NCBI GenBank assembly: GCA_003427395.1
Contig: BFEA01000812.1
Coordinates: forward strand, 286,947 to 325,027
DNA from: Chara braunii
Lineage: Eukaryota; Streptophyta; Charophyceae; Charales; Characeae
DNA length: 38,081 nucleotides
Reading direction: 5' to 3'
A program made the position numbers and the translations under genes. Positions 1-10,459 of the stretch are shown in pieces; positions within the stretch are counted from its first letter, which is position 1, and the number at the start of each line of letters is the position of its first letter. The notes beneath the pieces were generated by a model. That model saw only the letters and a program-made list of their open reading frames with translations. It had not been told where the DNA came from and searched no databases.

Positions 1-299
1 GATAGCGTGGGACCCCAGCGGGTGAGTCACGCCCTGCACGGTTGGTTAGGGAGAGTGGGGGGTTAAAGGATTAACCCCAGTCGCTACCACAGTCAGGTAC
101 ACACATGCTCAGAAGTGTTCTGTGTGTCTTCAAATTGGCAAGAAAGGTTGCACAGAAAGTGAGCGTCTTGCAGCTCGGGTTTGGTGTCGGGTTTGGTTCG
201 TTCAGGAAAGTTTAGTAAATCTAAACGGGCAGACGAGCAGGCTCAGAGAGTGTGGGGTCGGTAGCTCGTCTTGATTGCTGCACCCAATGAGCGTGCTCC
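1..299. other. No gene; probable LINE-A 5' leader or flank
   Basis: All frames are broken by stops and no motif was recognised. The stretch directly precedes the ORF1 frame, so it is either LINE-A 5' UTR or host flank. A TGA at 288-290 closes the ORF1 frame on the left. Confidence 0.4.
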
Positions 300-2645
300 G
301 TGAATGAGACCACCGACAGTAGCAAAAAGAGAAGCTTCGTGAGTGGGGGCAGAGTGAAGTTTGAGAGTCAGAATGTTGCCTCCTACGTCGCTAAGTCCAA
401 GGACATAGCCTCATGGTTGATTCAGCAGAAAGAACTCAAAATTAAGCTGGAGGACAAGAATGAGTACGTTGTTACCTTCAAACCAAGACTCTCAAAGAAA
501 GAAATGCAGGATCTGAAGATGCAGGAAGCAGAATCAAAATTATGGATCATGGCATTGAGAGTGCCACTGGACACTTACTACTTCCTGAGGAGTGCAGTCA
601 TAGGGCTGTTCGGAGAAGACCTCTCTATGCATCCGCCGGAATATGACAGGGACCGACCTAAACTTACGAATGTCGAATTTTATATGCCGCCGGAATCTCG
701 TCCAAGGATCGACGACAGCCTGGTAATCCAATCTCCGGAAGGGAAACGATGGACGATGGACATCGTAACACCCTACACAGACTAGTGTCGCCGTTGTTGG
801 TGGTACTACCATAGCGAAGAAAATTGTCCAAGACAGACGCAAGCAGAGGAGGGAAGACGCGGTAATGGGGAAAGGAGGGGAGGACACAGTGAGAGATACC
901 GTCAACACGTGGAAGGCCAGGAACGGTTGTCCCAAGGGGAATCGTTCAGAGCGGGAGGGGGACAAGCTACAGAACCGTTAACCGGCGACAGACAACCCGA
1001 GCCCTCTGGGGCAAACGTACACAGGGAGTTGGTTACACATGCTGCTCAGGATGCAACTCGGGGGCAGAGGGGTAAAGTGCCATACACACCTCGGCAAATG
1101 CTTGGAGTGGAGAGAAGAGCGGTGCACTCAAAGGGACGCTACTAGGGACAAGCAGAAGAACCAAGGCAAGAAACGCAGGCAAGGGGGACAGGTGGCCTGA
1201 TTAATCAAGAGGAAGAATCGAGTCGCAGAACGCAGAGATGGGGGGACATGTAGGCACACCCTCCGCTACCCCCATGGAGACCAAGGGAAGGATGGCCTTT
1301 GAATAATGATTGGAAATCCGGCATGCCCGTAGGGTGTTTCGGAGGCATCGGAGAGAGACCGCCGTTCCACAATCAAACACAAGTACAGTGTCAAAACCCC
1401 TACGCAAATCAACAAGATGTCGGATGGGGAGGAAGACCGCCGCCTTACACCTCAAATCCGCACCAGACGAAGCAGTTCCAGGCCGGGCATCCAATACCAG
1501 GGTACCCATCTGATGCCTATAACTGGAGGATCTTTGCCCCGCAAGCTGTAGGAAGAGGATTGACCTGGCCAAATGCTACGAGACGAGAAGAAGCAGGTTC
1601 CAACAGACGGACGCACAAAAGTAGCAACCGATGGGACCTAGGGAGAGAAGGTAGTTGGAGGAACAGAGGAGACACAAAACAACTTTGGCGAGGTAACGCA
1701 GTGTCCGAATGTCCAGGGATCAGGGAGGAGGAAGGGAGCCACAAGCAATAGGGCGAGGCAGGATACCCAAGAAGAGGAGAAGGAATGCAGGGAGACCTCC
1801 CAGGGACCCCGGAGTCATCCCAGTCGAAAGTGCGGTGGGGAAGTGAATGCTGCGCTGAAGACCATGGAGAGGACAAATCAGAAAAGTCCTCCTCGATGGA
1901 CAGCTGAGCAGCCTCAGGACCCAGAAAGCAGGAAGGGCGAGTGGAGGACAGCAGGAGAATAGTAGACAAGAGCGGGCGTGTCGAAGCCTTGGGAAGAAAC
2001 CAGATGGAAGCGGTGGAAAGACGCCTGGTACCGATCCTCTGCACAAGATTGGAAGAAGGCACCTTCTTCCTAGCTCTGACAAGTACCGAGGGAGTACCAC
2101 AGATCCCTTCCTCGGTGGTGGACCGGTCCCCGGCGCCGGCAATGATTATGGAAACGGTGAGAAAATTGTATGGAACACACGTACCTGTTCGCCTCATCCC
2201 TCGTTCGTCTATGGCAAGTGTGATAGTGGAAACGGTGCAAGGCTACAGCAAGCTGTATTTCCCGATGTTGGACGCCCGGGTACCACCGGAGGCAATCGAA
2301 GCCTTGAACCAGACAAGAGTGAGGAGATTTCACATGGAATTACTCAGGGAAAGATACATGCATGAGCAGGAAGGGATACAAGTGCTGCCAGGGGTATCTG
2401 CATTAGTACTCGTTAATGCTAATGAGAAGTTAGGGGAGGAGGAGAACTTTCACTCAACCTTCTTAACCAGAAGTCTGACGGAAGACTGACAGTCCTCTTC
2501 AAGGGGTAGCTCTTCTAAAAGAAGCTCCGGAAAGCAATCGAGAGAATCAGTGGGAACAGGACACCGGTCCCATTCGCAGCGAAGAGCGCAGTTGGCCACA
2601 CCGCAAATCCAATCACAGGCGGAGACAGTAGTGGGAAATGAATAG
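300..2645 (+). pseudogene. LINE-A ORF1 (Gag-like, DUF4283-like plus CCHC zinc knuckle), six in-frame stops
   Basis: One reading frame runs from 291 to the TAG at 2643-2645 without any frameshift. It is interrupted by TAG 783, TAG 1143, TAG 1251, TAG 1749, TGA 1905 and TGA 2487. The N-terminal part (300-782) aligns with LINE-B ORF1 (GRVKFESQNVASYVAKS against GNVKIEGPNALSYVVKS) and resembles the DUF4283 fold of plant LINE ORF1. Immediately after the first stop lies a perfect CX2CX4HX4C knuckle (CRRCWWYYHSEENC, 786-827). A G/P/R/Q-rich linker follows, then a C-terminal domain shared with LINE-B (about 2150-2300, ending in a LDARVPPE-type block). The family role is binding element RNA in the ribonucleoprotein. 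No ATG suits the N-terminus; 300 is a GTG, so the true start is lost or upstream. Confidence 0.82.
2638..2645 (+). promoter_or_regulatory. ORF1 stop / ORF2 start overlap, ATGAATAG (LINE-A)
   Basis: The ORF2 start ATG (2638-2640) lies just upstream of the ORF1-frame TAG (2643-2645), so the frames overlap by 8 nt. LINE-B has ATGAGTAG at the equivalent place. Overlapping stop-start signals are known to couple translation in some non-LTR elements; here coupling is an inference. Confidence 0.7.
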
Positions 2646-3748
2646 AATCAAGATTGCAACGTGGAACTTGCAGGGGCTCGGGGACACGAACGGGAGGATG
2701 AAAAAAAGAAGATTGAAGTCCTGGGTGCATGAACAAAGGGTGAATTGTGTGTTAATACAGGAATCGAAGTTAAATGAAGAAAAGTTGAAAAGCATAGAGA
2801 ATTGGTGGGAGGGGCCACAGGTGTGGGCTCCAGCACAAGGGACACGAGGAGGGGTAGGTATCCTGTTGCACGGGGACTTGCAAGCATTGGTCATAGACGC
2901 AGAGGCGGACCTGTGGGGAAGGTGGGCGTGGATGAAATTCGAGGTGGGGGGCGAGGCCTGGATATTTATCGCAGTGTACGCGCCGACAAAGGTTAGAGAG
3001 AGAGCGGAGTTCTTCGCAAAGGTTAAGGCATCTGTACCAAAAGCAGACAAGCTTGTGTTGGCCGGGGACTGGAACGTGTCATTGGACGAGGCGCTACGTC
3101 TAGGATCTCACTCAGCAGATAGGGGAGACGTCAGGGCCCTTTTGGATCTCTGCACGGAATTGGCGGTGTCGAACCCCTTTCCGGTACTCAACCCAGATGA
3201 GCCAGGCTTCACCTGGTTCTCTCATCTGCACCGAGATAGGCAGGCTGTCACGAGAAGAAGACTGGACTACTTCTTGCTCAACGAACAGGCAATGGAGAGA
3301 GTGGTCTCAGCACACCAATTCAGCAATCCAGTCTCGGACCACAAACCTGTGGTTGCTGAGATTCGAATCAGCATGGGTATAGAGAGGGGCAGAGGCTTCT
3401 TCAGGCTAAACAGTCAGGTCCTTGAGGTGCCTGGGGTCAAGGAGTGGGTGGAGGTACACATGGCTGGATGGGAGGACGCGAGGCCGTGCTTTGACACCAC
3501 TGCACAGTGGCTGGACGGAGGTCTGGCCATCACGTCCGGGATCCTGGATGTCTGTTCTAGAATTCTAGCAAGATCAAGAAACATGAAGGAGACAGAGTGT
3601 CTCAGAAGAATTGAGTAGGCAGAAAGCAACATGGAAAGGCATCCTATCTCGGCAATGGTGTGGGCAGCAGAGCGGGAAAGGGGAATGGCAGAGTGGGGCA
3701 AGATTCAGGAGGACAAGCAGAGGAGATGGTTGGAGCTGCTCAAGGAAA
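2638..3748 (+). pseudogene. LINE-A ORF2, 5' part: apurinic/apyrimidinic-type endonuclease
   Basis: An ATG at 2638 opens 326 residues to TAG 3616. All recognisable endonuclease blocks are present in order: IATWNLQG, LIQESK, VYAPT, GDWN, FTWFS, RRRLDYFLL and VSDHKPV. These carry the metal-binding and catalytic Asn, Glu, Tyr, Asp, Asn and SDH residues of the exonuclease/endonuclease/phosphatase fold that nicks target DNA. The endonuclease domain itself is uninterrupted. After the TAG, which aligns with a Tyr codon in LINE-B (RRIE* against RRIEY), the same frame continues to about 3748. Homology then moves to another frame at the A5 run near 3745-3750, indicating one small indel. Confidence 0.87.
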
Positions 3749-6700
3749 AAGGGTAGAGACAAACGACAAAATGTGCAAAGAAACATTCCAAAAATTGTAG
3801 CCAAAAAGGACACAGCAACAGATGATCAAGTTGAAACATTCGTTTGACAGCGCAGCCCCCTCGGCCTGTTCAGCAGCTGGAATGTTGCGGTATGCCAACC
3901 TATATTACGCAGACATCCTGACAACCAGGCGACCCAACGAGGACATAGACACGGACCTGACACAACATTCGGACATGTGGTTGGACACGACGGTGCAATT
4001 AGACATAGCTGCGAGGTTAGACATGGACAGGCCATTCACCTTAGAGGAACTTACCCAAACGGTTAAGTCTATGGCGAAGGGGAAATCCCCCGGGGTAGAC
4101 GACCTCACGGTGGATTTCTTCATGGGGAGTTGGAATGTATTAAGTCCCTTGTTGTTGGAACTGTATAACGAGGTGTTGGTAGGGGGTAGACTGGGCAGAG
4201 GGATGACACATGGAGTCATCACGGTCATGTTCAAGAAAGGAGACAAGGCCGAGGTTCGGAACTGGCGGCCAATCTCCCTCTTGAACGTCTCGTACAAAAT
4301 ACTAGCAAAGGTCATTGCGCGCAGGCTGTCCAGACACTTACCGGGGCTAGTGGAGAGAGACCAGGGGGCGTTTGTGCAAGGCAGGTCCATATTCAATAAC
4401 ATAGTAACCACAATCGAGACACTTGAGATCGTGCAGGAGGAGGGGCTGGACATGGCAGTGCTCCTGCTGGATCTAGAGAAAGCGTACGACAAGGTAGGCT
4501 GGACATTTGTCCTCACCACCTTGAAGAAGATGAGCTTCGACACGGGTTTCATTGCTTGGGTAAAAGCGATGTACACAGTCTCATCTTCGGCGGTCATGAG
4601 CAATGGGTACCTCTCGAAGCCATTCCAACTCACCCGGTCACTGCGGCATGGTTGTCCACTGGCTCCGCTGATCTTCGTACTGCAACTAGAGGTACTGCTG
4701 AACCGAATCCGACGAAACCCATTCATCCGAAGTCTCTAGCTGCACAATGGAGAGGAATGCAAGGTGAAGGCCCTTGCGGACCATCTGTTCGCAGTGTGTG
4801 AAAACACAACCACCTCGCTGTCTGCAATGAAGGACATCCTGGGAGAATACTCCGCCCTCTCAGAAGCCACAGTAAATTGGAGAAAGTCTACGTATCTGCT
4901 GCCGTATCAGTTCACACTCAAAATGGAATGGGGGATGCAACGGGTGGAGGAAGGAGAAGAGGAAAGGTTCTTGGGGGTCTTGGTGAGCCTGCATGTGGTT
5001 GTATCAGCATAGGGTCTACAGCTGCAACAGCGGATCTCAGCTCGCCTCACCATGTGGGAAACCACCTGGCACTTGTCCCTAGTAGGACGAGCCCTAGTGG
5101 CGAACGTAGCCCTGTTCTCGATTCTGTGGTTTGTAACGACGATTAGATAACTGGCCGCAGGAGTAGTGAAGGCAGTTAGAAGATTGGTGGCACGGTTCCT
5201 ATGGAACCCACGAGCTCAAACAGCGGAAGGCTTCATATCTAAGGTAGCCTTCGACACCATCACCTTCCTACGAGAAAGAGGAGGGTTGGGAGTGGTGGAC
5301 CCCGCCCGGAAAAATCAAGCGCAGCTACGAGGATGGGTGGCCAAGGTAGCTAACATGAGCACCCGGGAGCAATGGATGGCGCTGGCGGAGAGAATTCTAA
5401 TGAGAGAGTGGGGTCTGAGCAGACCAAAGGACGTATGGGCATTCTTTATACCTTTTTTCATGAAAAAGAAGCTCAAGTCCGGGTTTTGGGAGGCAATTCG
5501 CAAAGCATGGAAACAACACCCTCCGGATACTCAGAGACCTCCAACCACAAAAGAAGAAGTCCTAAGCCAACTCCTCTTCGAGAATACTGCAATTCAGGAC
5601 CAGGTGGGTAACCAACTCCTAGCTGATGGGTCCCCGGGGTCCTTCGGGCAGGCCTGGGTCAGGCACGATGTAGTTAGAATAGAAGATATGTGGTCGTCTA
5701 CACTGGGGGGATGGAGGCCGATGGGGGAATTGAGACAGAGGCTCTGAGGGCTTCAGCGGGTGGAAGAGCATCTACACGTGGTGTTGGACTCCATCCCAGC
5801 GGACTGGCTGGCTATCTTAGGTCCGAAGGGAGTGGATCCGATAGGTACCTGGTACTTGCCTAGTGCAGAAAAGGAAGGGGACATTTTGTGGAAGGTGAAG
5901 GAAGTCCTGCCCAGCGGCTTCAAGAGGATTGAGAGATGGCGAAGTGAGGGTAACTCGAACAACCTGACATTCATTGAGGAGGAGACAATAATAGCTTGGG
6001 ATAACCCGGCTTAGGTCAGAGTGGTGGAAAGGCGCAGCGGTTTGAACGTAAACAGAACGCAGTCGTGGGTAGGCAGGGCCGCGCTTCGCCAACTAAGTAT
6101 AGATCCAGTGGCGTGGAGTTGGTCACCCAGGACAACAAAAAAATCACCCCTCAGATTGCTAGACTACATGGTGGCACAAGGTTACCAGCAAACAGCTGGT
6201 AAACTGAAAACGTCGGCGGAGATAGCTACCGCTAGATGGCAGGTGGTCTGGAGTGAAGACTTATCACAAGCAGGATCGGAGTTCAAGAAACTTTGGGAAA
6301 CCTTGTCACTGTTACCTAACGGTAAACAAGTGAGCCTGCTCTGGTTGTTGTCCTTGATGGTCACGCCATCCACTGTCTGGCTTGTGAGCAGGGGACTCGG
6401 AATGAAGGTGGAATTGGGATGTTCGCGTTGCGGGTGGCCTTTCGAGTCCACCCGACACGTGTGGTGGGAATGCCCAACTTCGAAGCGGATCTGGAAATGG
6501 TGGCCCTATCACTGGAAGAAGTTTGGAGACCAGGCAGTAATCTGGGAGGAGAAATGGATACTACTGGGGTTCCTACCAAGCAATACGGTGGGGCATCGCG
6601 GGTGGGGTTATGTGGCTCAGGTAATCAAATGCCTCATCTGTGAACTGATTTGGAAGGATAGGAACCGAGCGCGATTCGAAAAGAGACCGCTCTCAGATCC

Positions 6701-6818
6701 GAAAATTAAAGGTCTCATCAAACAAGGACTCAAGCAAGCAATTCGAGTGGATTGGAGGAGAACGAACAAGGGAGGGAAAGGCAACAGATTGCAAAGGAGG
6801 TGGTTTGTGCGCACCTAG
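3749..6818 (+). pseudogene. LINE-A ORF2, 3' part: reverse transcriptase and zf-RVT-like C-terminus
   Basis: A single frame without indels runs to TAG 6816-6818, broken by TAG 3798, TAG 4737, TAG 5010, TAA 5148, TGA 5745 and TAG 6012. RT blocks seen are GKSPGVDDLTVDFF, FKKGDKAEVRNWRPISLL, DQGAFVQGRSI, LLLDLEKAYDKVGW and RHGCPLAPLIF. The catalytic (F/L)ADD block is altered to LADH at 4776-4784, while LINE-B keeps LADD, so the polymerase would be dead even without the stops. The C-terminus has a Cys/His cluster (CSRCGW...STRHVWWEC, about 6421-6471) and a LICELIWKDRNRARF block, both typical of plant LINE ORF2 ends (zf-RVT). Confidence 0.87.
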
Positions 6819-7540
6819 GCCAGAAATTCACAGTTGGCTTCAGCTCAGGGAGGGACGAGACTGCAGATCTCCAAGTGGATATTAGAATTGGACAACCTAG
6901 GCGGTTGACAGAAACAGTGCTTTTAACCTGGAAGTACTAGGGGCTCGTTTGGACCTGTGCAGGCCAACCGGGCCTAATACCAGGACACTCGGTTGCGTAG
7001 AGCCGTAGTAGGCTATTAGGTGAGTGTCAGTAGGATCAGGACTTGACCAGGTCCTTGGGCCTCATTAGTCCCAGAAGGTAGTCAGAAGGAGGGAGCTAGT
7101 AGTAATAGAAAGGGGACTCCGAACACTCGAGGTCGCAGCGGGGGGTCACTAAGAAGCTACCGAGAAATTAGTTAACCAAATTTGAGTTGCACAGACTAGA
7201 TACCTACCAGGCAACAGCAGTAATACAGACGATTGGTTGGATATCCCAAGGGCTCAGGGAAGGCATCTTGAAAGAAGATCAGAATTTAAAACAGAGGATG
7301 TTGAGGATTTGACTCCAGAGTAATGAGGGAGGTATAAATAGGGAGACGGAGCGGTAACGGACTTATCCGCAGATAGACAAAGTAAATTTGCTCCATTAGC
7401 ATAGTTGCTCTAGATTGAGAGAGTGAGGACCGTAAGCTAAACTGGTTGAGGCTGCCAAGATAACTATGTGATTCCGGGTAAAAATGTTGGGACCCCGGCC
7501 CAGTCTTTTAAATATAAATGCATTCGTTGTTCTATTTATA
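6819..7540 (+). other. LINE-A 3' untranslated region; no gene
   Basis: Between the last ORF2 stop and the A-rich tail no frame is open for a useful length and no motif was recognised. Position fits the 3' UTR of LINE-A. The boundary with LINE-B is set by the A-rich tail. Confidence 0.55.
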
Positions 7541-7560
7541 AAAAAAAAAATAAAAAAAAT
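7541..7560 (+). repeat. A-rich 3' tail of LINE-A
   Basis: Ten A, one T, then eight A close the LINE-A 3' region, as expected for a reverse-transcribed poly(A) end. I could not find a convincing target-site duplication because the left end is not defined. Confidence 0.6.
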
Positions 7561-7562
7561 AG

Positions 7563-8063
7563 CGGGCCTCCGGTGGGCCACCGACCTTTTCGGAGACCGA
7601 AACGAAACGACGGCCGCCGATCAGATTTATCAATGGCAGTTGTCGTCGGGCCCGACCTCCGAAAATTCAGGCGATTGGGAAAACAACCAGTTTTCCCTAT
7701 TTTCCCAGCGGGAAAGGTACTAGCTCAACCAATTCAATTACCTGTCAATGAAAGGCAGCGGAGTGCGAGGAGCGCTACAGCCGGCGCTAAGCGCTCAGCC
7801 CTGCGCTACAGGGTTGCTACGCAACCCTACGGTCTACCGAGCCGCTACCACCAAGATAGCGCCTCGGAAATCCCGACGTCTTCCCCGTTCACATGGTGCG
7901 AAGCGGCGAAGGCGGTGGGGCACTCACTGTCTATAGCCGAGTTTCGGGTTGAACGCCTGACGCACGTCCACGGAGTCACGACAGAGAAGAAGGGGTCGAG
8001 AATAGGCCAATAGAATTGAAGAAATGCAGAATAGAGGAGACATGAGGAAAGTAGAGAGGTGGT
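7563..8063 (+). other. Leader before LINE-B ORF1; contains a perfect hairpin
   Basis: No recognisable protein is encoded. An 8-bp perfect stem, AGGGTTGC / GCAACCCT with a 3-nt loop, lies at 7810-7828 in a stretch rich in GCGCT blocks. This is probably 5' UTR of LINE-B; a host spacer is possible. Confidence 0.4.
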
Positions 8064-8349
8064 ATGGAGGAAGAAGAAGAAGGAGGAGGGATTGCCACAA
8101 ATGGGAGATCACCACCACCAGGACCAATGGAGGAACAAGAACACTGGGAAAACGAAGACCGCATCTGCTTATTGCTAGCACTCTGCTACGACGATGGGGT
8201 GTACCCTACGGACTTAGACCCAGGGGAAAAGTCAACAGAGGGGAGGGAAGTCACGTTCACTTTGAATACATCACTCGATACAATAAAGGTGAGATGGATA
8301 AAGGAAAGAACCGTGTCTGTTATATTTAAAGATAACGCACGGTTTCTCC

Positions 8350-8357
8350 CAAAAAAG
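8350..8357 (+). other. Frame change at an A6 run in LINE-B ORF1
   Basis: Frame 0 reads CCA AAA AAG GCA, while the conserved downstream protein is in the -1 frame (AAA AAA GGC). The heptamer A AAA AAG is a classical -1 slippery site, but a one-base homopolymer indel explains it equally well. Confidence 0.5.
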
Positions 8358-9349
8358 GCAAGGATGACACCATCAGAGCTTTTGAAGACGGGTGGATAAT
8401 CGGAGCCGAGCTCTTCCCAGCAGAAGATAGGAGAGGCAATGTTAAGATCGAAGGCCCAAATGCTTTATCGTACGTGGTGAAGTCAAGACAAGTCGCTGAG
8501 TATATGATTGACGAGGGAGGAGTCGACATTCCGGCGGGAACAAACTCATACAAGGTGTTGTTCAAGTCATGGATGACTAGAGCGGAGCTTAGAGAGTTGA
8601 GGAGACAAGAAGACGAAAGAACATTTTGGGTGGTGGCAGTCCAGATACCACTGGACGACATGTCGTTCATTTATTCTCAAGTGGAGAGGGCGATTGGTCG
8701 CACCATTCAGGCACACCCACCGGATGCGAACGCACTGAGGCCTGCGCTGGTGAACGCAAGGTTCGACATCGACCCAGACGCGAGAGGGAACATGAAAGAC
8801 AAGATACGAGTTAAGACATCAACGGAAGACCTCCTGGAAGTGAAACTGGCATGCTCAACGACGATGAAGTGTCAGCGATGCAGGCAATTCTTCCACAAAG
8901 AGGCGGACTGCAGAAGGAACAACAAACAATCAAACGGGGAAGAGGAAAACGAGCAACAATCAAACCAGCGAGTTTCAGCGCCTTCAGGGACAAGAGGAGG
9001 AAATTCGAGATCCGGAAGACCACAGTATCAAGGCCCGCTAGGCCCACAATCATCACTCAGTGAACTGAACGGAGGAGGGGGCACACAGGGATACCGAAGG
9101 GTAACCCTCAACCCGGTGTTCTCACCTATGGCGAATCCGCTGCCAGGCGGACCACGAGGTTACATGGACTCGACAACATCCAAGCTCGAAATGCCCTTCA
9201 ATCTTGGAGATGGACCTCAGTATGGGGGAGGCAACATCCAGGGTGGAGGATACGGATTGAACGGAGGCGGAAATCTTGGCAGCTACGGAAGTGGCGGAGG
9301 CCTTGAGAACTACGGGAACAACGGTGGAACAGGATTCTACGGGATTGAT

Positions 9350-9396
9350 GGAGGAATTGGAGGAATTGGAGGAATTGGAGGAATTGGAGGAATTGG
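9350..9396 (+). repeat. 9-bp tandem repeat, GGAATTGGA, coding Gly-Ile-Gly
   Basis: About five tandem copies of GGAATTGGA encode a GGIGGI run inside the glycine-rich region of LINE-B ORF1. Length variation here would keep the frame. Confidence 0.85.
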
Positions 9397-10451
9397 CAAC
9401 TACACAAGTGGAGGAGGAATAGGGATCTTCGGAAGCGGACCATGATTATATGCGCAAGGAGCCTCGGCCTTCCAGCAATATCACACACAACAGGCCATTT
9501 CCTAGGTAAGAGGAATTGGTTGGGGTGGCGGACAGCTTGCAGGAGAAGGACGACAACAGGGAACTGGGTTGGGGTATAGATTTCATACACCCCCAGCGAC
9601 TCCCTGATCAGAGAACGGAGTAGCGCGCTTCGGGACAAGGCAAGAAGGAAACACAACAGGAGATCCAAACTCGCCACCGCAAAGAAGTGGCACTGAAGGA
9701 CAGTCACGAGGACGTTCGCTGGGGAAGCAGAGATGTACAAGCATGAGCTCGGTCAAGGAGCTACGAACCGAAGCATCCGGAGAATCAGCAACACACTCCA
9801 AGGGAGCAGGCACGCCATCAGCAACTCCAGGCATGAAGAGCACGAGGGACAGGAGACTGGCCTCAGTGGCCAGGGGACATTCAACGGGGATGAAGCAAAT
9901 CGTAATACCATTGGCCTGCACGCTAGCCAGGAATAACCTCTGGGTGATTGCCTGGCAGACAGGGAGCAATACACTAACACTACTCTCACAACCGACAACG
10001 GAGGTACCAACACCAGAATCTACACTGCACTGTGTTAGAACAGTTTTCCTAGATTACTTCCCATTGAGAGTAGTACCGGAGAGCCCGATGGCGAGAATAG
10101 TCACAGACGTGTCCGGAGTAAAGGTGAAATTGTTCGTCCCGTTAGTCGATGCGAGAATCAATCCGGACAACCTGAGCAACCTGGAGAGGTTGGGGTTACG
10201 GCTAACTCCATTAGCCTGGTTCGTTGAAGGCAGGAAGCAGGAATTATGCAAAATTGCATTGACCCCGCGACTAACAGCTGAATGCTTAACAAAGTTAAAG
10301 ACCAGACTCCCAAAAGAGAGGAGACTGGACTCACAGTTCATTAGGGACGCCCTAACAAGACCATGGACCGAAGGAAGCACAACGACACAAAGGGAAGAAC
10401 CAACGACGTCATCCTCGCACATCCAAGCGAGACAAGGATGCTCAAGGACTA

Positions 10452-10459
10452 ATGAGTAG
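10452..10459 (+). promoter_or_regulatory. ORF1 stop / ORF2 start overlap, ATGAGTAG (LINE-B)
   Basis: The ORF2 ATG (10452-10454) overlaps the ORF1 terminator TAG (10457-10459) in another frame. The arrangement equals that of LINE-A. In both elements ORF1 ends in Asn-Glu-stop because of this overlap. Confidence 0.72.

Larger units (their letters stand above)
1..7562 (+). mobile_element. LINE-A: L1-type non-LTR retrotransposon, inactivated
   Basis: ORF1 (zinc-knuckle nucleic-acid-binding protein) is followed by ORF2 (endonuclease, reverse transcriptase, C-terminal Cys/His segment), a 3' untranslated stretch and an A-rich tail at 7541-7560; this is the layout of plant L1 elements. The left boundary is not visible: the ORF1 frame opens only at 291 and lacks about 120 N-terminal residues present in LINE-B, so the copy is either 5'-truncated, as target-primed reverse transcription often leaves, or has a different N-terminus. 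Both reading frames carry many stops, so the copy cannot be autonomous. Domain order is seen directly; assignment to the L1 clade rests on the zf-RVT-like tail and motif spelling. Confidence 0.88.
8064..10459 (+). pseudogene. LINE-B ORF1 (DUF4283-like plus CCHC zinc knuckle), one frameshift and three stops
   Basis: ATG 8064 opens an acidic N-terminus. At 8350-8357 (CCAAAAAAGG) homology shifts by -1 and continues as GKDDTIRAFEDGWIIGAEL. The second frame carries a DUF4283-like domain (FWVVAVQIPLDD...) and a perfect CX2CX4HX4C knuckle (CQRCRQFFHKEADC, about 8867-8908). A glycine-rich region follows with GGI repeats. The frame is interrupted by TGA 9443, TAG 9503 and TGA 9602, then is open from 9605 to TAG 10457. 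The last part holds a C-terminal domain shared with LINE-A (PLVDARINPD against PMLDARVPPE). The likely role is RNA binding and particle assembly for the element. Confidence 0.84.

Noticed and set aside
1517-2197. Long antisense frames opposite the LINE and Ty3 ORFs (for example 226 codons at 1517-2197 and 273 codons at 3905-4726 on the - strand)
   Set aside because: They are shadows of the conserved + strand coding frames and lack any motif.
783-6014. Reassigned TAG codon (alternative genetic code), because LINE-A frames run through many TAGs
   Set aside because: The residues aligned to the TAGs in LINE-B differ (Lys at 783, Tyr at 3616, Leu at 3798, probably Gln at 5010), TGA and TAA also occur, and LINE-B is TGA-rich. 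A consistent reassignment would give one residue.
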